From the NCBI GenBank assembly GCA_945643635.1, contig CALZFC010000090.1:1-64000 (forward strand): a stretch of DNA of 64,000 nucleotides, given 5' to 3'. Source of the stretch: Allodiplogaster sudhausi (lineage: Eukaryota > Nematoda > Chromadorea > Rhabditida > Diplogasteridae). The position numbers and the translations under genes were made by a program. A model generated the notes under the pieces. That model had not been told where the DNA came from, did not search any database, and worked only from the letters and a program-made list of their open reading frames with translations. Shown here in pieces: positions 1 through 9,453 of the stretch. Within the stretch, counting starts at the first letter, position 1. Each line of letters opens with the position of its first letter.

Positions 1-2
1 GC

Positions 3-382
3 AAGAGCGCCAAGCCGATCAAAGATGAGAAGGACAAGAAGAAATCGGAGAAGGAAAAGGAGAAGAAGTCGGAGAAGGACAAGAAGAAGTCAGAGAAGGA
101 GAAAGAAAAGAAGGAGTTAGAGAAAGAGAAAGAAAAGAAGGAGGGAGGCGAGGCCAAGCTATAGATCCCCGAGGGCGACATCGTCGAGAACCCCGTGGTC
201 TCCCTGGTCACCGACGAGTTCCCCACGGTCATGCAGGTCAGGAAGAATACATGAGATCTGTGTTGTATACAATCTATTCTTTTTACATTTTGGACTCTTT
301 TTAGCCAGCACCCGCGGACGATCCGAAGAAGGCCGAGGAAAAGTCGAAGAAGAAGGCCGAGGAGAAGTCGAAGAAGAAGTAG
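3..382 (+). CDS. 3' end of a Lys/Glu-rich protein gene (partial; in-frame TAG)
   Basis: The window opens inside an exon. The frame starting at base 3 encodes a highly charged tail of KKSEKEKE-type repeats (about 53 codons) and meets TAG at 162-164. The same frame continues at 165-236 with a 24-codon stretch (IPEGDIVENP, then VTDEFPTVMQ) in which every codon ends in G or C. That stretch ends at a CAG/GT donor (237). The next exon starts after TTTTTAG at 305 and gives PAPADDPKKAEEKSKKK-type sequence to a TAG at 380-382. The TAG could be a nonsense change, a readthrough stop, or the end of an intron (CTATAG is acceptor-like), but no upstream GT gives the required phase 0. The product is not recognised. 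It looks like a disordered basic tail. Confidence 0.6.
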
Positions 383-477
383 ATCTAAGCCCTCTCGTCG
401 TCTCTTCGCTCTCTCTGCACTCCCCAACTCCCCTCACACTCTGCCGATCTCCCACATCCTCCAACACTCTCAGCGCG

Positions 478-483
478 AATAAA
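478..483 (+). terminator. AATAAA polyadenylation signal
   Basis: Canonical AATAAA hexamer about 95 bases after the stop codon at 380-382, in a C/T-rich 3' UTR. It is the expected cleavage signal for the Lys/Glu-rich gene. Confidence 0.6.
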
Positions 484-499
484 GCCGAGATTCAAACGT

Positions 500-960
500 G
501 TCGTATTTTGTGAGTCGGTAATAAAAACAAGATGAAAGGTTATGAAAAAGAAAAATAGGCTGAAAATGATACAGCAATATTGTATGAAAAAAAACCCGAA
601 AAGAGATGCAAATTGTGATGTAATATTAGGGAAGCTACTTATGTGCATGGTGAACTTTCCTTCCTTCGGCTTCTGCAAGCTGTTTGATTGTTAGGATGTG
701 TGATGCATGCGTGTTGGATGAGTAGATCTCAGTTGTTTCCAGATTTAGTGGCAAATGTATATTTGTAAACAGGTATAACCATATAAATGCAAACAATTCA
801 ACCACAAATAATTTTTTCTCGCAGGGTCTCGGGCACAAATTCCTGAGACCTGGAAAAGTACTGGCTGGGCCCGGCCCAGAGATCACATTGAGACACTGCA
901 TCGCAGCCTTCACCCTGTCGGCGTAGAGCCAGATTATTTGGGAAGCGATTGACGTTGCGA
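500..960. other. Intergenic, no gene recognised
   Basis: Mostly AT-rich sequence. A GC-richer patch at 835-935 contains the 10-base palindrome GGGCCCGGCCC region and short complementary pieces, but I could not match it to any small RNA I know. The open frames on the minus strand here lack splice sites and family motifs. Confidence 0.4.
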
Positions 961-1738
961 TCCTGCCGCCTTAGTAAAGTGTCGCTTTTTGAGGGTAATC
1001 CTGAGGTTAAAACCATTACCACTTAGTTTCGCCGGTCATTATCCTGAGGGTAATCTCAGCTGAAAGATGATATCTTTTCCTTTCGTATATTTTGCTGCTG
1101 TTTTGAGTCATCCTTGCACCATTCCTGTGCGTCATCGTCTTCATCTTCATTCTTATGTCGCTCCTATTTGGGACCATTACGATGCGGACTACAACTACAC
1201 CTTGCCGCAGCACACACTTTATATCCATTTTTCTTCTTGGAAATTCACCTACAGCAAAAAACAGCTATTTGTAACAAGAATCTAATCTAACAGTGAATGA
1301 AAAGCTAAGGGATGGGTCTAAACAAAAGTGTGCATGGATATCAGCCTTGCTAAAGGGAAAAGTAAAAAAGAGGAAGAAAAACAAAAGCAAAAAAGGGAAA
1401 ATCTGCGAAAAATGAATATCGAGCTAGCTATTCAAGCTTCCCAAGAGAAAGGAGAAACAGCAACACAAGGACAGATCACCGGCATCGTAATTCAACAGCA
1501 TCTCTTATAATACAGACTAAAATGAGGTATTTGTTTAGTAGCAAGATAAACATTGTCCACGCCATCACTGCATACCAAGTTACAAGGAATATCCTATAAT
1601 AAAGTCGATTTGTAGCACAAAAACTAGTAACTGTGGCAAGGAACAACAGACTCTGAGATGCTGGCTCTTTCACTTTCAATGTGCTCCCGAAAACGCAAGC
1701 TTAACTAATACCAAAAGAAAAAAGAGCAAACACACAGA

Positions 1739-2765
1739 TCACATCCATTCCACAACAAAACAGGAATTTCCAGCAGAAAATGGAATAATGGAAGAATCAA
1801 GATTCGAGTATGCATTCCAAATGGCCAAGACGGCACCGAAGGGAATACGGTGGGGAACGGTGAAACAGATGTTGAATCCCTTGGCGCTGAAGACCAACTG
1901 AAGAAGAAATTTTAATTACATATGAAAATCCACCGTATTCAAAGTAGAAGAGACATTCTCAACTTACCGTATTACAGTATCCCGTAAAATGACCCCTAAA
2001 GACGTAAAATGCGCCGAAAAAGGAATAATTCAAATAAAAAGAACATTACCGAGTTGATGAGTCTATTGATGATGGCTAACTAACGTGTGTTTACGTTCAA
2101 ATAACGAATGAATTAATGAAATGATTTAAAAAAAGAAAAAGAAGAACCACGAACCGTCCCGAGTGCACGCGCAATGTGGAGCTGGAGAGTGGAGCTGGAG
2201 AGGCGACGGGAGCATCTCGGTTGGTGGAACAGCGCCGTCTTGCGCGGCTGCCGCTGAGCCCACTTCCATCTTAAGAGATAGAGAGAGTGAGAGAGAAAGA
2301 GAGATGCAACTATTAGGATTGATTACACATCCATCTAAAGATCTTCACCCGAGTTGGAAAACAAAACGACAAAAAAGAAAAAGGCCTAGATTGGTGTTAG
2401 ATTGGATTAGATTGGTGTCAGTTGTGGCTATTCTAAGAAAAAGACACATGATCAATCACAAACAATCTCCCAATATGTTTAAGGTATTCATTTACATAGA
2501 ACTTTAAGAAAGTAAAATTCGTAAAGAAAGACAGAATGAATACATATGGCTCAGCTAAAGAAAGTTTTAACGTTCATATTCTATACGAATAAAACGATAC
2601 AAATGACAGTAAAAAACTGAATGTTACAAAGTAGTTAAAATTGAAGCGAACGAAATAAGCATAAGAAGAATAAGAACCTGGGCCTTCTCCTCTTTGTTCA
2701 GCTCGGGCAGCTTGGCTGGCGCAGTTTCTGCTGCAGCCGCCGCGGCCCCCTTCGTCTTGTCGTCA
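1739..2765 (-). CDS. Putative two-exon 3' portion of an unknown gene
   Basis: Exon 2678-2765 follows a GTGAG acceptor and ends at a GT donor. It encodes an Ala-rich charged peptide ending KLPELNKEEKAQ. Exon 1739-1897 follows TTCTTCTTCAG and encodes LVFSAKGFNICFTVPHRIPF, continuing as a hydrophobic tail to TGA (1739-1741). The phases join (0/0) and codons in the first part of the last exon are GC-ending, as in real exons here. The product would end in a hydrophobic, possibly membrane-inserted segment. No family was recognised and no start was found. Upstream exons should lie above 2766. The pairing of the two exons is inferred. Confidence 0.35.
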
Positions 2766-2966
2766 CTCACGTGATGGCATATATAAAAACAATAAAACAT
2801 AGACTTAACTGTAAACGGCAATTAAAATAACATACTCATAATGAAATTATATTACAATTCAAATGTTAGTTTAGAGTGAATCTTTCATGGTTGCGGACAG
2901 TACGCCGCTACTTTTACCCCAAATACTATATTCGTAATTTGGCGCTGGACGATGAAAGGTAAAAAC

Positions 2967-2994
2967 GGTTATGCCAATGCGTATTGGCATAACC
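2967..2994. repeat. Perfect 12-bp hairpin
   Basis: GGTTATGCCAAT and ATTGGCATAACC form a perfect 12-bp stem around a 4-nt loop (GCGT). It lies inside the inverted-repeat-bounded segment. Confidence 0.7.
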
Positions 2995-3217
2995 ATTTTA
3001 CACATGAGGTTGACCGCGTCTCCAAGAATTGCATGCTCTCTCGGTCTGTCCTCGTTACCCAAACATTACCCCTCAGCCTTTTCCATGCCATTACCCATGA
3101 GGGTAAACAATGGTGGCATGCTAGACAGTACGAGAGAGAACGCTCATGCCAGAGATTCAGATAGATTATCCTCATGGGTAACATCCTGAGGATTACCCCT
3201 CAAAAAGCGACACTTTA

Positions 3218-3379
3218 CTACGGCGGCTGGAGATATTCTTGAACAGTGACTGATTTGCTAAGATCCCGCAGTAGAGTCCCTAATACATTGTTCACACTTT
3301 CCAACGATTCAGGGAAATGTATAGGCATTTCAACACGAGAATCAATCTCGGAGGAACTTAAGCAGTCCACTCTGCCAAG
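3218..3379 (-). CDS. Exon-like C-terminal segment, unknown
   Basis: On the minus strand a 53-codon open stretch follows a TTGGTTAG acceptor-like site. It includes SSEIDSRVEMPIHFPESLES and ends QEYLQPP before TAG-TAA, which lie exactly where the inverted repeat described at 962-3232 begins. The same frame upstream of 3379 is interrupted by stops. It may be a genuine last exon or the relic of a gene carried by the element. The family is not recognised. Confidence 0.25.
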   Translation of the reverse strand, partial: LGRVDCLSSSEIDSRVEMPIHFPESLESVNNVLGTLLRDLSKSVTVQEYLQPP

Positions 3380-4002
3380 CTAACCAATGCCTTGGACAAT
3401 CAAAATGACGTCAGAGAGTTCTCCTCAAGCATGGCGAAGTCAGATAGAGGCATCTTTTACAAATAAATGATTTAAAAATAACTAAAACGATACACCAGGT
3501 AATTCTGCAAGATTGTTGGCCAATTTTGGTCAATTTTATCAACGATAATCCTCATGAGGTGCCATTTTTTAAACATCATTTTGAACCAAGCTGCATATTT
3601 AAATTATTTTCTTTAAATGCAGTAACCAAGGAATTGATGTGCATGGAGGAATTAATTGCCTTGTTGAGAACTGTATAAATTCTTGCTACTTTTGCTTAAA
3701 TTCGGAAAATCTGTTTTCGCAACTGCAGATAATTAAAAGGATTTCCAGCTTGCCTATAGCAAGACGACTCGAGCCACATAAGTTAATCCGATTTCGTTCT
3801 CAAATATCAACTCAATCGTCAAATTCAGTAGTCAAGCAAGGATTCAAAACCAACTTTTTCCAACGTAGTGCTGTGCAATCGACGAAATAGATTTGCAATA
3901 AAATATCATTATTTCTTCTTTTTCTTCTTTATGCCAATGGTGCTTGTGGAAGACATGAGGAGAATGCATAGATCGTTGAGTGAGCGAGGATGTGAGAGCG
4001 AA

Positions 4003-4428
4003 TCAGAGGTACGGGTACCCGTACCCGTAGTTCGGGTACTGGCCGACGTAGGCAGAGTAACCTGCAATTAAAACTTTAATCTTCTTTACCATTCCGATTC
4101 AAAGCTTCTTGTAAATTTTTTTTAAAAAAATTGTTTATTATTTAAAAGACCGTAGGCACCAGCAACCTGAAATTAAAAGCTGATTAAATTAGATCTAATT
4201 GTAAGTTAATAAAATAACTATTTTGAAACTTTTAACTCTTAATGTAATAATCTCTGATCTAACTAACATAGTACGGGCTGCCGACGGCTCCAGGGCTGAA
4301 AAATAGTGTTCAATTTTTTCCGTCAAAGCTATTTATAAATTATTTAATGGATTTTAAGGAGAAAGGCTAGCGGTGAAAAATATAAAGATGATTCACCAGT
4401 AGTAGCTCGGTGCGAGAGGGTAGACCAT
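4003..4428 (-). CDS. Small Tyr/Gly-rich protein, four tiny exons
   Basis: Minus-strand exons 4397-4428, 4268-4295, 4151-4166 and 4003-4061 (32, 28, 16 and 59 nt) join with perfect phase through GT-AG introns of 101, 101 and 89 nt. They give a 44-residue peptide beginning MVYPLAPSYYCPG and ending with NYGYGYPYL. ATG 4428 is preceded in frame by a TAG, so it is the first Met of this exon. Tyr makes up about a quarter of the residues, with Gly, Pro and Ala, and there is one Cys. There is no signal peptide in this model. A non-coding or signal-encoding 5' exon cannot be excluded, because GAAGG before the ATG could be a weak acceptor. Nematode YGG/Tyr-rich cuticle or caenacin-like antimicrobial peptides are similar in composition only. 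The function is unknown. Confidence 0.5.
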
Positions 4429-4429
4429 C

Positions 4430-5470
4430 CTTCGAGAGTGAGGAGAGGTGAAGTGAATTTTCTACTTGTTTTTCGAGGCTTCATCAATTCTCACATTTAC
4501 AACTGCAGCACTTTCTGCGAGCATTATGCAAGGTTTATCAATAGTGCACAGGCTGGTTAGAATGCCGATTAAGATGAATATATTTGAATCTATTATTACA
4601 TCATGTCTAACGATCTGTATAATTAATTCCTTGTATACAATAGTAATACGACCCTTATGCATTTGAAATTAACTTAAGTTTCTGTGGTACCTTGAAACAG
4701 TTGAAAAGTGGAGGTCGAGCAGGCAAGAATAGGATAAAGTTCAGGTAACCCTCTCGTAAAGCTCCGTTTCGCGACGCAATTCTAAATCACATATAAGGTC
4801 GCCTATTCCGGTGCACCTACATACATGCATACATATATATGTATGTATATTCTCATTGAAGACAGCTGACTGTTACAAAATTATGTTCAAACAGTTTCAT
4901 AAGGCAAAATTAAAGATTTGTTTCCCTGCTTTCAGAAGGGAATCTTTCTTCGCGCTCTTCCGGCCCGGGGTTCTTCAGCTACATTGACATTTGGACATTT
5001 GGACTATTTGCCTGACCTGTAAAAAAAGTTTCATATGAGGACCTCAGAGTGATCTACATAAAAGTAATTGTTGCACTAAATATAGGTACCTTTTTGATTT
5101 AGATTTATGAATATAATGAAATGATCATAATATTCTAGAGTCTTGATTGATCTTATTTAATTTGGTTTCTAAAATGCAGTAAGGTTCCGCGCACTCCTAA
5201 GCATTCTCATCTTCAGTGGCGGCAGTCAGTTTCCACGCTCGAATCAGTCGAAGTCGGCTGCTTCTCTCTTCCGCTCTCTTTCTCTCGCTGCTACTCTTTG
5301 CGGTTATTTATTTATTTTTTAAATTAATTATTATAACCCGCTAATATAATTGAAAACACATACAAATAATAGAAAATTGTAATAAAAAGAAAGCAGTGGT
5401 TAATTAATTTGTTATTATAGAAACGTCTTTAACTTCTTAGAAAAAAGAATGTGCGAACATTTCTTTTTTT
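4430..5470. other. Intergenic stretch, nothing firm
   Basis: AT-rich, with a short ACATACATGCATACATATATGTATGTATAT palindromic region near 4820-4850. A pyrimidine-rich block at 5215-5300 could be a promoter or 5' UTR for the C-rich segment that follows. No gene was supported. Confidence 0.3.
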
Positions 5471-5479
5471 AGCCTCGAA

Positions 5480-5880
5480 CCCGATGAACGGCCGTGGCCG
5501 GTTGAAGGGCTCTCTAGATGGCACGGCGCCTCGAACCATCCGGAACCTCTCTCGCGCCGTCTTTCGTCCCTTTCGAGTCCTTCCGCTCCCCTCTCGTGCC
5601 ATGGGGCAGCCCTCTCGCGTCCTCCGACATCCCTCTCAGCTCCTTCAGCGCCCCTCTCGCGCCCTCCCGCGCTCATCTCGCACCCTGGGCCACCCTCCTC
5701 GCGCCCTCCTTTGCCACTCTTGCGCCCTGGGGCGCTCCTCTCTCGTCCTCCGCAATCGCTCTCTCATCCTTCGGCACCCCACGTCACTTTCGCGTCCTTC
5801 CGCGCCGCCGCTCTCGCCGGCCCTTCGCCATCTTTTCCCGCAACTCCGACATGCAACCGAAACGCAACGTGCGTTAAAGA
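5480..5880 (+). repeat. GC-rich degenerate tandem repeat with open frames in several phases
   Basis: A sharply bounded C/G-rich island in otherwise AT-rich DNA. It is built from degenerate copies of a CCTCTCGCGCCCTC-like unit (for example near 5590, 5625, 5655, 5695 and 5735). Because of the repeat, three frames are open at once: plus 5451-5933 (160 codons, Arg/Ser/Pro-rich), plus 5518-5877 (119 codons with recurring LAPS/LAPW) and minus 5437-5676. No splice sites or domains distinguish a true frame. It could encode a low-complexity protein or be a non-coding minisatellite. Confidence 0.4.
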
Positions 5881-6134
5881 AAAAATTCTATTGCATGCAG
5901 TTTGGTGTTCGAATGAAAGGAATTGAAATTTAAATATTTTAAAAATGGTTTACGCTGGCTTTTGTAACTGGAGACCAACATAAAAGTGGTAAGAAAAAGG
6001 GCAACGCTAATGGAATTAATCTTTTCAGTTAAAAAAGCCGTTGCAGAAACAAGCGTCTAAATGATCGTACTTGTAAAACTTCTGATGTAAGAGCAAACTC
6101 TCCTACATAATTTTAATCAGCCTGACTTTTTAAG

Positions 6135-6276
6135 CCGCGGACCCATCGCATTCCGGCCGCCAAATCATCCGCCATCACAACAACAGCAGATGGTGGAACA
6201 ACCTACCGTCCAATCCATCTCCGCACCCTATATCCGCCGGATTCAGATCGTCCGATCCTCGCAGGCGTCCGCCCTT
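6135..6276 (+). CDS. Isolated exon-like segment, unknown
   Basis: It follows TTTTTAAG and precedes a GTAGTC donor-like site. One frame (from 6136) is open, with sequence such as RGPIAFRPPNHPPSQQQQM and QPTVQSISAPYIRRIQIV. It is richer in GC than its flanks. No partner exon could be joined with confidence, although 6640-7000 also contains short open stretches. The family is unrecognised. Confidence 0.25.
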
Positions 6277-6279
6277 GTA

Positions 6280-8460
6280 GTCCCATATTTGCATTACTGC
6301 TATATAATTGCATTATATTATGTGTATATAAATTATTAGAGAAAACAAAATTGGAGAGTATAAGAATAATTGTTTTAAACTAAAACAAATTTAAGTCGCC
6401 ACTCGAATGGCTCTCGGCTGCCTTTTTCAGAAATTTTATTTTATTTAAATTACTTAGTGATCTTTAAAAAAAGGCTTCGGCTTTTTCTATAAGATCACTG
6501 AGTAGTTTAAATGTTAATAATTCTAGTTTGATGATAATTTTCAATATCCCGTAAAATATTTTATTTAGATTCCATTTTATTTATTTTTAGAATAAGTTTA
6601 TGATATTTATTGAATTATTTGTAATATTGCATCCGCCATTCGAGCAGCTCGCAGCAGCAGCCGACGCGTCCCCATCTTCTCCCTCCTCACTTCAGTGACA
6701 TTCGCATTCGTTCGCGATTTTTCTTCTTCTTTTTTCTCCTTCTACAAAAGGACACTGGACTGAAATTGAATAGCTTATTCTACATTGTTTTAGTAAAAAA
6801 AATTATCATATCACTTACTTGTTTTTAATCTTCCACTGATTTATTGCTTATTTCGATTCTTCTGCCACTTTCCAGTGCGTTGCTTACACGCGATGGCGTA
6901 CGTTCTGCGGTCAGAGATTCCAGCGGAACTGCGCTGCCCGAATCGGAAGAGGAAGTAGTACGGCGGAGGGGAAGAGGACAAGAAGAAGGAGGCCGATAGC
7001 TAGGAATCACTATTTCTATCGCAGTCTTTCCCTAATTCGCAGTCTTTCCCTCTCTCTTTCTCTGCGTCACTTCTCTCCCTCGCCCCTAGCCACGCCCCTT
7101 TCCGAGCCGCCACCCTGCTTCCCTTCTCTGCCACACGAGCTCTCCCCTGAATCAGCTTCAACAAAATCAACATTCCCTTTGTACAATTGTATTCATTCAA
7201 GCAGCGAAACATCGCATTCAGACAGAGAATTATTACTAACATATTTCTCATTAAAGTTTGATTACGATATTTGATACATACTTTAAAAAGTCGTTAGACA
7301 TTTATGTATATATGCTAAAAAGATCCCTTGAAATAATATCTCATATTTTTCTCGTATGGCTGATAACTGTCACTACTTATGATAATTGGAGGAAAGATGG
7401 AAGAAGTGCTTTCCTGTGTGGTTGAAATTCCTGTGATATAAAAATCTTTTCCTGTTTTTTTTAAATATATATTTTTAGTTTTAATTTTGGGGAAATTATT
7501 GAAATATTAAAGACAATAATACAGGAAATATCTGAGAGAGAGAAAGAAAGAGCCGCAATTTTTCCCGTGCCATTGCCGGTCTGCTTTCCTCCACTCTGTG
7601 TCTGCAGCACGACCGCAGCGCGTGACAAGACGCGACGCGGTTGCGGCATCCATGGCCGGCAACAGATTGAAATCCTACTGGAGAAGGACTGCGCACGCTT
7701 GTGATCTCCGTCGATGGATCTGCGACGCCATATCGTTTTCGACAGATAATCCAATGATTGGTGATTCGCCAATATGAGGAAAGTGGTAGTTTTTTTTATT
7801 ATGTAACAAAAAATTGAGGGGAAAAAATGCAAGAACACAAGGTCTTTTGGAACGAAGAATCGTGAAAGTGCTACAGAAAAATTATAATTCCGATTTAAAT
7901 TGTCATAATCACCCTGTTAGTTGGCACTCTGTCACGTGCTAAAAATGAGAATGCGAAGAGCAGCGGCAACTTCAAGTTTGGTGATCGCTTCCCTTTAATG
8001 ATTGATAACAATTGCAAGCATGACAAATCTTGAAACCGACTCCTCACTTATTCTCGAAACTGTTTCATCCTATGTGAAACAAACAGTTTTAGAGTCAAGA
8101 ATTAATTTTTTTTACAGTTGTTTACTTTTCATTTTTTTTAATAGAGACTATCTCATCAAGCCAGTTTTGGCGGAGAAAAGAACTGTGGAGATGCCGAGTG
8201 ATTCTGGGGCTCGTCAAGGAATCGCACGTAGTCTTGTTCTGCTGTTTATGAAGTGCATGCGTTTTAAATTGTTCATTTGTTCGTTGAACTATTAGCGTGC
8301 AATTATTCAGAATTAATTTTTTTTTTTCCAAAATTAATGAAAGCGAAAAGTGGTCGCAGAGGTACGACTTACATTACGAGAAAATGAAGAGTTTTTTTCT
8401 GTAATGGCAGCCAAATTTTAATCTTGCACTTGTGATGCACTTTAATTTGTCCTTTTAAAT
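6280..8460. other. Mostly AT-rich, no gene assembled
   Basis: Scattered GC-richer patches (6640-6700, 6870-7000, 7555-7720) have open stretches in several frames and acceptor-like CAG sites, but no set of exons joins in phase and no domain is visible. A 14-bp element with its inverted partner (CTTTTTCTATAAGATCACTGAGTA and its complement) lies near 6450-6505. Confidence 0.3.
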
Positions 8461-8666
8461 GCGTATAAATGTGAGAAATTTTATGAGCTCATTGTCATTC
8501 TCCTCCTCTTCTCCTCTGACGACCTGTCGACTCTGGGTCCGCTCTTCTTTTTCAATTCATCCGACTGCAATCTCAAATCATTTTTTCTGTAAATAATCTA
8601 TCACAACATTAGTGATCAAATAGGTAATTGTCTGTCCAACTTTTTTACTTGTTTATTGTTGCAGAA

Positions 8667-9453
8667 ATGGTTCGCTTCTCCTTCCTCCTCTTCTTCTTCG
8701 TCTGCACTGTTTTCGCTGGCTTCCGGCGCTCCGGTTAAGGCGACCTTCACGCTCTGCTGCGGTGAACATTCGCTCAAGAACACCACGGCCATCGTCGAGT
8801 TGTGGGATTACCACACACATTTTGGTGGTCAGAGAACTTGACGACTTAAAATAGTGAGAATGAGAAAAAATTTGATTCCTGTGCATTTTGCATAAAAAGG
8901 TGGTTTTAAAATGATATGAATAAAAAACCGTTTGTTATGAAAAAAGGAAGAAATTATTCTACGGGTACTTATTTCGTGAAGTAATTGTTTAATTTTAATA
9001 AACTATTACTTAATACATACTATATTCTTTAAGATCACCAGCTTCTAACTCGTCTGGTTGACGTCACTGTCGATGACAACACAGAGCACACGATCGAAGG
9101 CGACACTCACAACATCTTTTTGAATGTTGTACGTTTGTGTTTGATTCATTCAAATTGTAGTAGTTTCATAGAGGGAGAAATTACTGATTTGCTTGTAATC
9201 TAAACTAATAGTTTTATTACTAATACAGGAGGATTACTTCCTGAAGATCTTCCACTACTGCCATACGGAGTGCCCGACGAACGCCTGGTCATTCTTCCCG
9301 CTCGTTTTCCGCGGCGAATGGCGTTGGTTGAAGAATATGAATGGCGAAGAAGAGGCGTTGCGCTACACGGGCTCTCGCGACCGCGATACAGAAGTGCACA
9401 TTGATCTGTCTACCCGTCACGACTACCTCGACCTGACCGACAATTGTGGATAA
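8667..9453 (+). CDS. Transthyretin-like (TTR-like) family secreted protein
   Basis: ATG 8667 follows TTGTTGCAG and opens a typical signal peptide, MVRFSFLLFFFVCTVFA. The mature domain is in another frame: VKATFTLCCGE and VELWDYHT (exon to 8824), then DHQLLTRLVDVTVDDNTEHT (9034-9128), then a last exon 9229-9453 with EDYFLKIFHYCHTECPTNAW and stop TAA. The order is typical of nematode TTR-like proteins: beta-strand with CNG-like loop, acidic linker, YLKIxHxC, CP motif. The shift between signal and domain is resolved by a 40-nt GT-AG intron (8700-8739) that restores phase. The model then gives 145 aa, the usual family size. A one-base sequence error is the alternative. Such proteins are extracellular, and roles in neuronal or engulfment signalling are known for a few members only. 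The 932-bp tandem repeat starts directly at its stop codon. Confidence 0.75.

Larger units (their letters stand above)
962..3232. mobile_element. Possible DNA element bounded by about 40-bp inverted repeats
   Basis: The plus strand at 970-1006 reads GCCGCCTTAGTAAAGTGTCG followed by CTTTTTGAGGGTAATCC. The reverse complement of 3190-3227 reads GCCGCCGTAGTAAAGTGTCG followed by CTTTTTGAGGGGTAATCC, so the two ends are near-identical and inverted about 2.26 kb apart. Further GGTAAT/CCTGAGG blocks recur just inside both ends. This is what terminal inverted repeats of a cut-and-paste element or a large MITE look like. No transposase was recognised inside, and the interior holds exon-like minus-strand sequence, so two inverted copies of a smaller repeat are equally possible. 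No target-site duplication was identified. Confidence 0.4.

Noticed and set aside
835..935. Possible structured RNA in the GC-rich patch
   Set aside because: I compared it by eye with 5S, U1, U2, U4, U5, SL and SRP RNAs. No convincing match.
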